From contig NC_088775.1 of NCBI RefSeq assembly GCF_954871325.1, positions 88,637,561-88,701,560 of the forward strand: 64,000 nucleotides of DNA. The letters are read 5' to 3'. The DNA comes from Gordionus sp. m RMFG-2023. Its lineage: Eukaryota > Nematomorpha > Gordioida > Chordodea > Parachordodidae. The translations under genes were made by a program, and so were the position numbers. The notes beneath the pieces were generated by a model. That model did no database searches and had not been told where the DNA came from. It saw nothing but the letters and a program-made list of their open reading frames with translations. Positions 49,136 through 61,600 of this stretch are shown here, one piece after another; the stretch's first letter is position 1, and each line of letters begins with the position of its first letter.

Positions 49136-50812
49136 CTTCTAATATTCAAAACCTAAAAGATTAAGTACAAACTATAACAATAAATTTTAATAATACTAAA
49201 TCTGCAAGTTGGCATTATATTTTAAAATGAAAAATATATAAAATATAATAATTTGGAAAAGTTATATATTAGAATTTACTCACTAAAACTTCAAAGGTTC
49301 GTTCATTTTAAATAAACTGAATTACAATGATACGTATGGCGGAGGGCTATGTATAATATTTAAAACAAAGTCATTCGCAGGTAAGCTATATTGTTAATAT
49401 TACGATATTCAATATTATTTTGTGTCATATGATATTCAATAATACCAAGTGACTAATTAAATATAAATTAATTTATATATTAATTATCTTGATTTATCTA
49501 ACAATATTATAGTAAATGATTAATCTATATAATCAGAAATCGATGGCATTTATTCATTTGCCTATTTTTTTTATCTCATTTTATCGGAATCACAATTACA
49601 ATTACAGCAAGTAAGCTATATTAATTTCAACAAAATTATATTAATTTTTACAGATTTTTTTCTAACATCCAATACACATAATTATTCAATCGCAAATGGA
49701 TCCACATTAAATATTCTAAAGCCTACAAATAATAATCACCATCAAGTAACATCATATTACTTTGGCAATAACATATAATATGAGTATATAAATATATATC
49801 AGGCCCGATTCTAGGTTCATCTATTGGGGATAGAGGGGGGGGGAGGGGGGGGGGGGGTAGACAAATTATTTTGGGGGAATCACCATTAAACGAATATTTG
49901 AACCGAAATTTAAATATACAATGATTTTATTTGAAAAATGATACATATAAAAATATTAAAAAAATATAATTATGACCAAATATGTTTATAAAATGATAAT
50001 TGACTTATAGCTTAGAAGAAATAAATTGATTTAATGATTTTACAAATATTATGTAATAAAATTTGATTATGCTTGTATAATGCTGTGGGCCGTAAGAAGA
50101 ACTTGTTCAAATGTCTTAGTTTTTATGTGGTCGAGTTTAAATTATCCTGATAAATTGTCAAATTTTAAACCAAATAAACCTAAGTCATTCCAAATATTAT
50201 TAGTCATTTAAGGATGCACCATTCATATTTCCATTAGTTGAGAATATTCCCAACATATTTTTCCATCTCCAATCGAATATCCCTCTATTAAGCTATTTAC
50301 CAACTATTATATCTATTAATGATGATTTGCTATTCGATTCTCCAATTTCAGTTGACAATGATTCTCCATCTATCTCCCTTTCAATCAAATCCCTGTCTAG
50401 TATTAGTCATTTATCACTTATTTCTTCATCAGCATACAATAATTCTCCACATATTTTTCAACCTCTAATCAATTCCTCATCTAGTATCGCTTATTTATCC
50501 CCCATTTTGACGCCAGCTATACTTAAAGATTCACCATTCATATTTCTATCTTTCAGTTAACAATCTCCAACTATTGCTACTTTATCATCAATTGTAAGCA
50601 GCAACTTACCTATTTTCTAGACACTGATATTATGATGTATATGTTATTGAAACCAATAAATATTCTAGAATCAATACCAACGGGTATTAAAAACAATGTT
50701 ATATAATAAGTAATAAAGACAATATGATTCTGAAAAAAAGGTAGAAAATTTGTATAGAGAGACGACTTGGACTATTACATCTACAGTAAAAAATTACTAT
50801 AGAGAGAAGAGA

Positions 50813-50850
<38 letters not shown>

Positions 50851-50880
50851 ACTCATGGGTTTATGGTCATACCCCAGTTT
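49136..50880. other. AT-rich DNA with low-complexity runs
   Basis: A G-rich run at 49,835-49,858 follows CAGGCCCGATTCTAGG and may be a decayed transposon end. The open stretch 50,327-50,560 is a serine-, proline- and isoleucine-rich translation of degenerate repeats (CATTCATATTTC and ATTCTCCA strings recur) and is not proposed as a gene. A short (TTTC)n run lies at 50,816-50,850. Confidence 0.4.
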
Positions 50881-50889
50881 GTATAATGC

Positions 50890-52110
50890 GTCAAATTAAG
50901 GAAAAGGTATTGCATCAGCATCCAAACGATGTGTACCAAGATTTAATAAACAATAAATAAAATTATTTTACTACCAGGGACAAACAAATTTGTAATATAC
51001 GATTTAACGAATTGCATAAAACGGATTCTGGTTATTTGCAAAATTTTTTTGACCAGATTAATGAATTACCCTATATTAAAAAAATCGACATAAGTCAAGA
51101 CAGAGTATGTTTCTAATATTATATACTAGCTTAATGTTAGATATTTTCAAATATATTTGTTCTCAAGATTTTCCTAATATTATAAATGTCTATAAATCTT
51201 ATAATTAAGTTCCCTTGTTTGTGACAACAACAGTCAAGAATCAAGTGCTATTGTCTACATGATCATCCTATATTCTTTGGTCCTACATTTTTGCATGACA
51301 GCTCTGTATGAAACTTTTAACATTTTCTTTTCGCACTTGGAAGGTGTATTTGAAAAAAAAATGCTGAAAATCTTATATTCAGCGTCGGTGAGTAGCTAGG
51401 CCTAATAACTTTGTTAAGGAAGATTTTAATAAATCCATACATATATTATGTACTTATCATATGAAAGAGATTCTAAACCTATTTTTTACAGGATTAAGAG
51501 GGAATCGATTCAAGGACAAGGGAAAATATTGTAAATAAAATTTTTGGCAAAAAGGACTTGTAGTGATAAAATCTTTGGAGAAAAGATTGAAAATCTGCAC
51601 AATTATTTTAGAGAAAAACAATTTAATAAATTATTGAAATATATGGATATCGAAATAATTTATTTATATATATATATTTACCTTTAAAATAATTATCTCT
51701 ATACAAACAATAATTGTGAATAGTTAAATAAAGTGTTAAAAATAAAATTTAACCGAGATTCTGCTACGCCTGTACATATGATAGTTAATAAAACTTATGA
51801 ATTAAGTTTTGCTCAGGAAAAAGATTTTAAAAGAGCTCTTCTTGGTATGGGTAATAATTATTTAACTAAAAAAATATGACATGACAAAGATTCATCATGA
51901 TTGGGACAAAATGAGTGATGATGATCAACGTAAAAAAATATTAACAAATGTTCTTAAATCACATAGTATAAATAACCAAAAAAAATTACAATGTGGTGGA
52001 TTAACATTAATTTAACCTAAAGGATCTAGAAAACCATGTCACTATAAAAGGTTTAGATCAGATAGAACTAGAACCCAGTTATATACTTCCTTTATAAAAA
52101 TTAACCAATA
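50890..52110 (+). mobile_element. Decayed transposase relic, possibly Mutator-like
   Basis: Several plus-strand stretches, in changing frames, read like protein: MRQIKEKVLHQHPNDVYQDL (from 50,890), TTRDKQICNIRFNELHK (near 50,975), HPIFFGPTFLHDSS (near 51,260), SFAQEKDFKRALLGMGNNYL (near 51,805) and HDWDKMSDDDQRKKILTNVL (near 51,900). The order and the FFGPTFLH block resemble MULE/FAR1-type transposases as I recall them. Stops and frame changes are frequent, so it is dead. The family call is tentative. Confidence 0.4.
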
Positions 52111-53064
52111 GGCTTTATTTAAGATTTAATTTATCCAATGGCCCTATTTAGAGCTATAGCACACAGAGGTTCTTTTTGGGGCCATACACCCTAAGATCCT
52201 TTTTAGGGCCACTCAGCCAAAAGTTCGCTACAAAGCCCAAAAGCCTTTTTTATGGTCATTTAAACAATCAAATTATATTTCTTTAACGATAAACTTAACA
52301 CAACAATTATTCCAATATTTTCGATATTTATTTAACGATTAACTTACCTCAACAATTATTTCAATACCATCGATCAAGTTGGGTGGATGTCTATACCTGC
52401 AAATCAGCACCTAATTATAATCCCATTCCTTGTCTTTATATCATATCTTTTTGTATCTTTAAAAATATATCTTTATAGAAAAAGAAATACATGAACGCTA
52501 AACCAGCCAACAATTCTCATTAGATATTTATCCACGTTAAAAACCCAAGTTATTATATTTCAGAATAGCAAATCAAAGTGTTTCTCCTTTCAAAATCAAA
52601 TGAAAATTCGAACAAATACACCCCTCTCTCCATTCACCGAATTCCTTTTTTATACATCATTTTATATCGTCGCAAAACCAACATATCATTTTACAAATAA
52701 AATATAAAGCCATTTATAATATTACCGCAATACCTTATCTAAAAGAATATTCTGAAAAAATATCAATATATTGGTCACAAGGGTTGTCTTATCCTTTTGT
52801 GCTAAATAACTTAGATTAACCTACTAAATATCCAATATGTCAAAATTAAATAAAGCAATTGACATTTTATATAAAATAAATCAGTGAACATTATATTTTT
52901 ACCTTTAAAAATGGAAAATCCTTATATATATTTAGTTATAAAATAATCTCTCGCAAACATTATATTTTTGATAAAAATTTTTTCTGTGATACCTTATTTA
53001 TAAGAATGATATTATTATATGGTAATATTGTAATTAATCATTATAATGTAATGGAAATAAAAAC
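52111..53064. other. AT-rich DNA
   Basis: No gene seen. Near 52,140-52,250 there are three loosely repeated GGCCCTATTTAGAGC / GGGCCACTCAGCC strings that may be decayed transposon arms. Confidence 0.3.
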
Positions 53065-53445
53065 CAGGGACGCGTAGTGAACCGTGACGAACTGTTAAAC
53101 TAATATGAACCGTTTTAAATATCAGAACCGTAACCGAACCGATATAATTTTTTTTGAAGGAGTAAAAAGAATCTTTATGAACGTAAAACAAACAAATATG
53201 AATCCATTTATTAGAAAATATATTACTTATAATATATTTAAAAATGAGTTATTTTGAATCTTATATATTTTTTTTTATATAATTCATAGATGCCTATAAT
53301 AAAAATAAATTAGACGATGGTGTTGCTTCAATAAAAAAAAAATTTCTAATCGTAATGAACCATTATGAACCTTTATAATTAGCTGAACCGAACAGAACCT
53401 TTGTAAATTTTTTCTTAAGAACCGTAACCAAAGCGTAATCATTAT
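53065..53445. mobile_element. MITE-like element rich in GAACCGTAACC motifs
   Basis: Begins CAGGGACGCGTAGTGAACCG. Motifs of the type GAACCGTAACCGAACC, TGAACCG and AACCGTAACC cluster in both end regions around an AT-rich core. This layout of subterminal short motifs is typical of non-autonomous hAT elements. The right end is not clearly defined and no target duplication was read. Confidence 0.45.
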
Positions 53446-54054
53446 AATTTTTTACATACTGAAATAATATCAATAGCAAGTAGGCAAAAATTATCTTAAA
53501 AATAATTAATTTATCTTACATTAACCATTAAAATGTGATCATTTTTAATTTATAAAAACCCATATTTGTTCTTGCAATTTACTCGTAATTTGTTTAAATT
53601 TTTGATAGATAATAAATGTAATTTAGCATGTACTTTTTAAGTAGTAATATAAATATGATTTTTAAAAAAAAAAAAAATTTTTTTTAAAAATTTCCTATAT
53701 AATAAAACGCCATCTTGCGGGTTATATATTATTGAAATTTATGATGTAATTATAAATTTTTTTAATAAAATTATATTAAAATGATTTTATTGGTTGCCCA
53801 TATCGCTCTAGAATGTACTCATCAAAACAATCACACAAAAATATTAATAATGTTTTATTAAAACGATAAACTTTATTAATGCATAAAGGAAGAAATATTA
53901 TAAATAATTTTAAATTACAATAATAAATTTGAGGAATGAATTAAATTTTACATTACAATTTCGCTTCCCTTTTATAAGGAAGCTATGACTTCTTAAAAAA
54001 AAAATAATTCGAAACAATAATAAGTTAAAAATAAATTTTTAAATATAGTGATCT
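53446..54054. other. AT-rich DNA
   Basis: Nothing recognised. Confidence 0.3.
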
Positions 54055-54430
54055 GTTGTTAAAATAGCGCGCTACAGCGCGCGTAGCTATAGCGCGCTAC
54101 TTTTTTTAAAAAATAGCGATAGCGGTAGCTCGCTACTTTCAATTTTACATAATAAATACATCTAAAAATTATTAAAATATATTTTTTATAAAATCTAAAA
54201 TTATAATCCTTTTATTTAATTTAATTTTGAAATTTAAATTTATATTTAAAAATATACATTATTGTTATATATTAGATATAAAGAGTTGTTAAATAGCAAT
54301 CTGTATTTAATTTATATTTCGCGCATTCATTAAATTATATATTTTTGAAATTCAATTATTGGTATGTCCTTGCTTTTATCTTATTTTATATTTCATTTTA
54401 CATTTTATATTAAGCATTATAAATCTTGTT

Positions 54431-54625
54431 ATGTATGAGATTGTTGAAGATATTGAAATTTCTTTAGAAAATGAGCAAAATATAGATGATCCTTTCCCAA
54501 AATTCAAGAAATACTTTAACCTTGAAGAAAAAATTAATACTGGATATCGGTTTCGGTGCAAGATGTGCCGCAAAATTATCTCTTCAAATCATACGAGCAG
54601 CTTTAATTTGAAAAAACATTTAAAG
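54431..54625 (+). CDS. hAT transposase exon 1 (BED-type zinc finger)
   Basis: Starts at the first in-frame ATG (MYEIVEDIEISLENEQ) and ends AAG|GTAATA in phase 0. It carries the front of a BED zinc finger, RCKMCRKIISS ... FNLKKHLK. The last histidine comes from exon 2 (TVH), so the intron splits the finger. The finger should bind the element's ends. Confidence 0.75.
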
Positions 54626-54827
54626 GTAATATATTAAACAAATTTAATATCAATGTGTAGGCTAATCTTTAATTTTTAAAATAAATTAAAATCAAAAACC
54701 AATCATTTTTTTTATATATTCATAAATTTTATCTAAATTATTTTAAACATTTTAAAATAGTTATTTCAATCATTTTTATGTACTTATCTCCTACATAATT
54801 TTTATTCTAAGTATTTTATAATTTTAG

Positions 54828-55216
54828 ACTGTGCACACTTCAAATTATTAAGAGATTGAAAAATATCTCAAAAGTTTTGGGGTAATGGAAGAAGATAAAC
54901 CCACTTCCAAATCAAATTTAATACAAACAAAATTAACCAATTTGGATTCATCAACACCTGGTGCATCCCAAAAAATGGCTGACAAAGTAATTATGAACTT
55001 TATAATAGATACAGTTCAACCATTATCCTTGGTGGATAATGATTCTTTTATAAAGATGATAAACACTTTTTCTACACGGACCAAGATATTTTGCCGGCAG
55101 ACATTGATGGCAAGAATTTTGGAGAGCTTTAAGGAAATGAAAGAATCTTTGATATTAAATCTATCAGATGTCTCCTACGTCTATACAACGGCAGATTGCT
55201 GGACTCACAATAGAAG
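54828..55216 (+). CDS. hAT transposase exon 2
   Basis: From ATTTTAG|ACTGTG to AGAAG|GTAAAA, phase 2 at its end. Continues the BED finger (TVH) and then QKMADKVIMNFIIDTVQPLS, the classic hAT block before the catalytic domain, ending DVSYVYTTADCWTHNR, whose aspartate in TTAD is the expected first catalytic acid. One in-frame TAA at 54,849-54,851 interrupts it. Confidence 0.75.
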
Positions 55217-55260
55217 GTAAAAATGTTTATTTTCTGATTTATAATATGTCATATTTTTAG

Positions 55261-55467
55261 AGCTTGTTTAGGAGTAACTGCACATTGGATTGATCCTAAA
55301 AATCTTAAACGAAAATCTGTAGCGTTAGCTCTAAAGAGAATAATTGGCTGTCAGACTTATGAAATTCTAGCCAATTTTATTGCAGAAATCCATAGGTCTT
55401 ACAAAATTCAAAACAAGGTTTGTAAGATGATTACGGATAATGGGTCTAATTTCCTGAAGGCCTTCAG
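55261..55467 (+). CDS. hAT transposase exon 3
   Basis: From TTTTTAG|AGCTTG, giving RACLGVTAHWID, to TTCAG|GCTTTA. It ends KMITDNGSNFLKAF, the block with the second catalytic aspartate (TDN). The donor appears to be GC rather than GT; the phase (2) still fits exon 4. Confidence 0.7.
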
Positions 55468-55515
55468 GCTTTAAATTTATTATAATTTTTTTATAATATG
55501 ATATAAATAATATAG

Positions 55516-55640
55516 AATATTTGGGGAAGATAATAATAATAACAATACTAGTAATATTCCTGACAAAAATATTGAAGATGGAGAACAAGAAGAGGATGAT
55601 GAAATGGAGTTTGAGATAATTGATGTTCATGACATCCTTG
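55516..55640 (+). CDS. hAT transposase exon 4 (acidic linker)
   Basis: From ATATAG|AATATT to ATCCTTG|GTTTTA. Encodes an asparagine-rich then acidic stretch (EDGEQEEDDEMEFEI) found as an insertion between catalytic blocks in many hAT transposases. Confidence 0.65.
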
Positions 55641-55700
55641 GTTTTAAATTATTTTATATTTAATTTTTCACCAATATAAAATAAAATTTATAATATTTAG

Positions 55701-56078
55701 GATCTTCAATAAAGTCTTCTATGTTACCTAGCCATCATCGTTGTTCCTGCCACAACCTAAATTTAGTTGCGACAGTGGATGCTGAAGAAGCATTATTAAA
55801 TGAGGATTTTAAAAGAGTATCAAGATCTACATTTTCTAAATGCCAAGCTCTTTGGAATAAACAAAATAAGTCATCAAAGACGTCTGATATTTTCAAAAAA
55901 AAATTAGGACGTTATTTATTGACTCCAAACACTACAAGATGGAAGTGTTTACAATGCTATGAAACTTTTAGCATTGTTTCTAGATGAGAAAAAAATGGAA
56001 ATGAATTATATATTGGATCAAATGGGAATACAGTATTTTAATGTGGAGGAGCATACTTTTATTAAAGAATATGCTGAA
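55701..56078 (+). CDS. hAT transposase exon 5
   Basis: From TATTTAG|GATCTT to GCTGAA|GTATTT. Encodes LPSHHRCSCHNLNLVATVD, the conserved C-x2-H region, and TPNTTRWKCL. The frame then shifts by one base (near 55,940-55,965) before LLALFLDEKKMEMNYIL continues; this is the second defect of the copy. Confidence 0.7.
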
Positions 56079-56133
56079 GTATTTTTAATTAATAAATAAT
56101 ATTATATTATATTTAACCATTTAAATTTTTTAG

Positions 56134-56291
56134 GTTATGCAATATGTTACTGCCTCACTTAAAATCTTAGAAGGGCAAGATAATTATTATGTGCCCACAC
56201 TGAGTATATTAATTACCAAGCTCAAAAGAATCAATAATCTAAAATTTTGCCAACCACTGGTAGAGTCTATGCTAGAAGGCATTGAGAAAAG
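56134..56291 (+). CDS. hAT transposase exon 6
   Basis: From TTTTTTAG|GTTATG to AAAAG|GTCAAA, phase 2 at its end. Encodes VMQYVTASLKILEGQ and a helical segment ending MLEGIEKR, matching the hAT insertion-domain region before the last catalytic glutamate block. Confidence 0.7.
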
Positions 56292-56621
56292 GTCAAAACT
56301 TTATTTTTATTTACTATTATACAATTATATAAAATGAATGATTTATTGCTTGATTAGCCATAATTTAAATTGGCTTAATTTACAACACAATCTATAATAT
56401 TAATATATAGTAATTATTAATTATAAAATTCAAAATTAATATATTATTAATTACCTTGTGTATAATAATTATATTTTTAAAATTTTTATTTACCATAATT
56501 TATTGCTATTTTAATATTTTTTTTATAAATGAATCTAAATCTCAGATAAATTTAAATTTTAAAAATTAAAATGGTATTCTTCTTTTTTTTATAATAAATA
56601 CAATCGCTTTATATAAATTAG

Positions 56622-57069
56622 ATTTCCAGATCTGTATGATGATGATAATGTAATAGCTGCTATCGTTCATCCTAGTTTCAAGTTAAATTGGCCATACATT
56701 AATTTGACTGAATCTAAAGAGCAACTTGATAGGCTGATGGTAACGTTAAAAAATGGCATGCCTAACCACGATACTATAGCAAGATCGAAACCGCAGCCTT
56801 CCATAGACGATTTTTTTGAAATAAATAATAATAATAATATTATTGAACCTCTAGATGCTTTTTTTAAATCTAAAAATACTAATTTAAATATTTTTGATGA
56901 TTTTTTTCATATAAAAAGTTTGTTTATTAGATTTAATACTGCGTTGCCCTCAAGTGCTAGTGCTGAACGATTATTTAGTATGGCAAAGCTTATACTTTCT
57001 GATCGTCGCTCTAGACTTGGGGATGACAGTACCGAAATGTTATTATTATTAAAGTGCAATAATAAATAA
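56622..57069 (+). CDS. hAT transposase exon 7 (dimerisation domain)
   Basis: From AAATTAG|ATTTCC to a TAA. Begins FPDLYDDDNVIAAIVHPSFKL and ends with the hAT dimerisation signature: NTALPSSASAERLFSMAK, LILSDRRSRL and EMLLLLKCN. Fully open. Confidence 0.8.
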
Positions 57070-57271
57070 ATTATATATATATATAAATATATAACAAATT
57101 ATAGTCATGTACGTAAAAAAAAATATTTTAAAAAAAAATCAAAGTAGCGTAAAAAGTAGCTAATAGCGCGCTACTCATTTGAAAACGATAGCGGTAGCGA
57201 TAGCGCGCTATTTTTTTTATAAAATAGCGGTAGCGATAGCGCGCTACTTTTAAAAGTAGCGTTTAACAACT

Positions 57272-57470
57272 CACGATTGAAATCATAATTATAAACTAAC
57301 AATAATTCAAAAATAATGAAGTATTATTATTATACAAAAAATAAAATTTTATAAATCTAAAAATAAAAATAAAATATTATCGAGACAAATCTAATAATAC
57401 ACAATATAATTAACTACAATATTCGACGTCACTCACGACAACCTCCCCCTTTAACTGACTCTGGAGAACC
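57272..57470. other. AT-rich DNA
   Basis: Nothing recognised. Confidence 0.3.
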
Positions 57471-57479
57471 TAGTAGATG

Positions 57480-57765
57480 CCGATATTCCTGGTCCTCCAC
57501 ACTCAACAACGGTAAGGAACGTGACTTGGTTTCCCGGTCATGCGTTCCACTATTTCCACTTCCTTACTCAGCACTTTCCTTGTCGGTCCCTCATACAGTT
57601 CCAGGGGGCACCATCAACTAATATGGCCCGAGGCACCACATTCATACGATTCATAACCTTAGCCTCCCTTCTGGTTTCTTTAGGTCGGGTTCTCGATCGT
57701 TTTCATACTCGAATTTCTGTCATCTCCCAGGCTTCGGTCATAGTTCGCACGTATTCAGAGTGATT
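57480..57765 (-). mobile_element. Fossil retroelement fragment, Gag-like
   Basis: A patch with clearly higher GC than its surroundings. On the minus strand it contains ECGASGHIS followed closely by WCP, resembling the zinc-knuckle region of a retroelement Gag. It is a short, broken remnant with no LTRs visible. Family unresolved. Confidence 0.3.
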
Positions 57766-58231
57766 TATACAAATAAGGTGTAATATCGAATTCTCCGCCG
57801 CTGTTAAGAGGAGTAACCCTGCACTCATAGTTAGCAGCAAGAAAGTCCCTGCGAAGTATGCAAAATATGATCTATTTTTTAAAGAACATAGAATTTTTAA
57901 ATGTGCTCAGAATCATCAGCCATCTGGGTGTTATAAGAAGTTATGATATTGAAGAAAAAAATGGACATAAACTTTCCTAAAAATATAATTTTAAACCCTA
58001 TATTTAAATCAATAATATCTTTTGCTGAAGATAGATTGGCATTGTGAGTCATCATATTAAAAATATGAACATGATATTTTTGTAAACTTTTTGTAATTTC
58101 GTGCAAGTTGCAAATGAATCATATGAATAATATTAATATCACCTATAATGTAAACATTTCTATCAATTGGAATTAAACAATATATCCAAGCCAAGTTATA
58201 AGAAACAAAATAATTAAGTCTGCTTAATTGC
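57766..58231. other. AT-rich DNA
   Basis: Nothing recognised. Confidence 0.3.
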
Positions 58232-58535
58232 AGATAATAACTCTATGACTGGATTTTCTCTAAAAATTTTACAGGAGGTCTTTGCTATATTAGATTTTAT
58301 GATAATAATTTTTTAATTTTTCTTTCAAATTCTTCTTTATAGTCATAAATTTATTATATACATTCTCGGTAGAAAGGGGGCTATGGAAGGTAGAGATGGA
58401 ATAGGGGGAGGGTGGGGGGGGGGGGAGGGGTATAGAGGAAAAATTTTATTTACTTAAAAGGATATTAACAGCAACAAACAAATTTCAGAAGGGGGAATTT
58501 CCCCTTGCCCTACCCAAGGCTACGCCAAAATTTAG
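58232..58535. mobile_element. GGCGTAGCC-type MITE
   Basis: Left end CTCTATGACTGGATTTTC, internal TTTTTAATTTTTCTTTCAAAT, a long G-run at 58,400-58,430, and right end AATTTCCCCTTGCCC ... AAGGCTACGCC. Same family as 24,534-25,505 and 42,774-43,092. Confidence 0.5.
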
Positions 58536-58889
58536 ATATAAATGTATTAGCCAGATAAACCTATGCTGGGTGCTCCTGTAATTAGTGGTAATAAACAGGG
58601 AGCTATAATTATTAATTTTGAAAATCAAATGAGATTTGAGTGTAATCGGGTGAAATGACTAATATAAAACAAGAAAAATATTTGCTCCAATTCAAATTAG
58701 CAAATTAATTTAGGTATTTAATAATTTAATTAGTTTTGATTCTTCCTATACTAAGCATAGAGAGCATTGGGTTTGACGGCTTTTGTTACATCTTTTATTT
58801 TACCGTTGTGCCTAAAAATCTTCAACCTCTTTTCTGTTAAGAGGAAAAGGGAGATTTCTAAGTTGGTATCTTAGCCTTTATATTTTCAT

Positions 58890-61600
58890 ACCCGACGCTA
58901 ATGAAAATGACGAAGTATAATAAAAGTCTGTATATATATTTTGAGGACCAATCAATTTGTAAATGTAGTTAGTGTTCTGTGAGTTTATTGATTATGAATA
59001 AATTGAGTTCCTCACAATGTTTCCATATTATGATGAGCACTGATATTAAGTTGTCAGTTTTCCCTGTATGATCATCTACTGTTAGTGATGCTCAATAAGA
59101 TTGACGGGTCCAAACAAAGTTTCTTGTTTTTTGCTCGGTCTCCTATCCATTTTTTAGATGGTTCATCTGAAGTGTTTTCATTGGTTGGTACCCATTGAAT
59201 GTTCTGGGAAAGAGCTGTAAATTTTGAAGGACTATTTTTCTCAATATTTGGGTAATAACTATTTCAATTCAATGGCTAGTAATCGCGATTCTTTTCTGGA
59301 GACTTAATATGCTACGGTGAGTCAATAAAAATATTAGGTGGTTCACCTTCTTTTGATAATCCAAATATTTTCCCAACTCTTATTGCCAGGATTTCTTTAC
59401 TGTTTATATGAGAGGTTGTATGATCAGGATTTAGAAAATGATTGCTGCCTCTTTGCAGAATATAATAAAAGATTCTCATATCCCCAAAAGAGATTTATAT
59501 AAAGTCTGAAGGGTACGTGAACACCGGATAGATGGTGTGGCCTAAGGGGATACGGATATTTAAGTGTATCAAGAATTGGCTTTGGTAAATGCTAGGTAGG
59601 TGTCTACGATCGTGGCTAGGTTTGTATCTCCCATGGTGATGTAATATGGGAAGAAGAGTTCTTGATATTCTCGTTATAGTATATGCAAAATACTCTTAAC
59701 ACTCTGGCTGCTAAAATTCTGCCGATTTGAGGGTTCTGGTAAAAATGAAATCTGAGACTTTGATGCATTTCTCTAGTCTAACTTTGAAGGAGGCGTCTGC
59801 TACTATAGTCCTGTTTTGTATGTCTATTGGTATACCTAGGAGGTGATGCACAGGGCTGAACGTGGATTTACGGAGGGATATTTGTAATATCTAATTCTCC
59901 AAATTGTATCGTAGTCCTCTAAGCTTTCTTCGTAGATTAGGATGTCATTTAATAAACATTAGAACTCTTTACCGACTGTTATTGCACAAATTTCCAGCAT
60001 GATCTTTATAAGCAGTAGGCTGAATGATACGCCAATAGGTAATCCTGTGTATCTGTATACCGTATCGTTGAAGAAGAATCCAAAGTATTTTTTACCCTGT
60101 GCGATGGCAGCATGACAAAGCTGGTTTTGTCTCCCATACATATTTAGCTACTATCTCAAATTGGGCTGGCATTCGTGGATTCAATTTTAATTAAATGTCT
60201 ATTTGAGAGTTTTTAGATACAAAGAAATGTCACTGATCACCCTGGATGAACCGTCTGCTTCCGGGATTATGAATAAATGAATAATGTGGAGCAGCTTTAT
60301 TATGCTTCCTCATTACGAAATGATAAGCAACTGGGTAACTATCTTAGCATATTTATTTGCTAGTCAGATGTTTATTACAGTGTGCTTGAAGTACCTTCCT
60401 GCGTGGTTTTCTATTCTTAGACTATCCAGTTTTAGTTTGAATCATCTCTTAACTAAGTCCCGTTGAATAGGGACTAAAAGGATCTTACTTTCCGATGGGT
60501 AGAAGCTATACTTAGTGAAAGAATGTCCATGAAATTAATATCATCGTGATCCTACAGATGTCTAGGATTTTAAAACATTATCTAAATTAGGAGCGCTAAT
60601 GAACCCCAATGGGACGCATCAGTATCGTAAATGCAGTGGAAACCTAAAACGTAATTATTATTTTTTTAGATATCTTGGAAGGCCAAGTTATCTGAGATTA
60701 AAGGAGTGATGGCTGGCAATATATTGGCTAACCATTCCTCGATGCCAAAATCTTCAGACATTAATGACACATCTGAAGTGCTATCTGGCTATTAAACTGG
60801 CACCCAGGATGTCAGGTGATGGAGAAGGGGTTAAAATGTCAGCTTGATCGAGATGTGGACGACATCGGATCACCAGAAGAGAAAATCTAACATTTCATTA
60901 CCCTGAGGTTTTTGTTAACCTTTCTTAACCAGTCATTGATGCCTTCTTTCTCTATCATCGTGGCTCGTTGTCAGGCAATATATGTCCTCTGGTTCATATT
61001 GATTTATCCCTAAACAAGGTTGATGGGTTTTAAGTCTTTAACTTGACAAAAGGTGTAGGTTTCCATGAAATAGGCTATTAGATAATTGACATCCTTATCC
61101 TTCCATATCTCGTTCTAGCATATACGAGATAATAGCTCTTAATATTTTTTAAGCTCTTTGTGGTATCTTGCGTTATCCCTACATCCTGATTCTTTTAGAG
61201 CTAATTCTACCTCACACAAGCGCATCGATACTTGGCTACTCTTCTGCTGGAGACGCTGGTAATTCAATCAAAGAAATGATTATGCCAAAAGCATCATTGT
61301 TAATATCGTACTCAATATTATATTCTACTCGGGGTGCTGCATGTATTATTACAGGAATGATGCTCACTAGTTGAATGGAGAGCGTGATGAAGGAAATCAT
61401 CAGGGATTCGACTAAAACTTTAAGATCTAGGAGGGTATAGGAGTTCAAGGTTGGACCTATAATTCCCAAATTGCAATGAGTAAGCGATAGTTGGTGGTCA
61501 ACCTCTATAGTGGTTTTAGTGGCTTCTGGTTTAACCATTGAAAACACTGAATTTTTCATTTTTACACTAAGTAATATAATATGTTTCAAATATATCCCTA
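58890..61600 (-). mobile_element. Fossil retroelement pol, DIRS-like
   Basis: Minus-strand pol remnant. From its 5' side: a possible ORF1-like stretch (61,236-61,589); a reverse transcriptase with YRYTGLPIGVSF (59,959-60,141) and NDILIYEESLEDYD in the catalytic palm; then an RNase H-like part with HINSKEILAIR and WVPTNENTSDEPSKKW near 59,150-59,480. The LP[IF]G block and the final W-x-P-x-x-N-x-x-D pattern fit DIRS/Ngaro-type elements best, though a Ty3-type origin is not excluded. No LTRs or recombinase gene were found. It is broken in many places and looks old. Confidence 0.6.

Larger units (their letters stand above)
54055..57271 (+). mobile_element. hAT transposon with seven-exon transposase, nearly intact
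   Basis: Ends GTTGTTAAAATAGCGCGCTAC and, complemented, GTTGTTAAACGCTAC, each followed by dense subterminal TAGCGCGCTAC and TAGCGGTAGC motifs (54,067-54,137 and 57,155-57,256). Between them is a complete spliced hAT transposase gene. No clear target duplication was read. Two coding defects and well-kept splice sites indicate recent activity. Confidence 0.85.

Noticed and set aside
50327-50560. 77-codon serine-rich open frame
   Set aside because: Built from degenerate short repeats, no homology recognised and no gene context.
57480-57765. Plus-strand 80-codon open frame in the GC-rich patch
   Set aside because: The minus strand shows a retroelement-like pattern, making the plus-strand frame a likely shadow.
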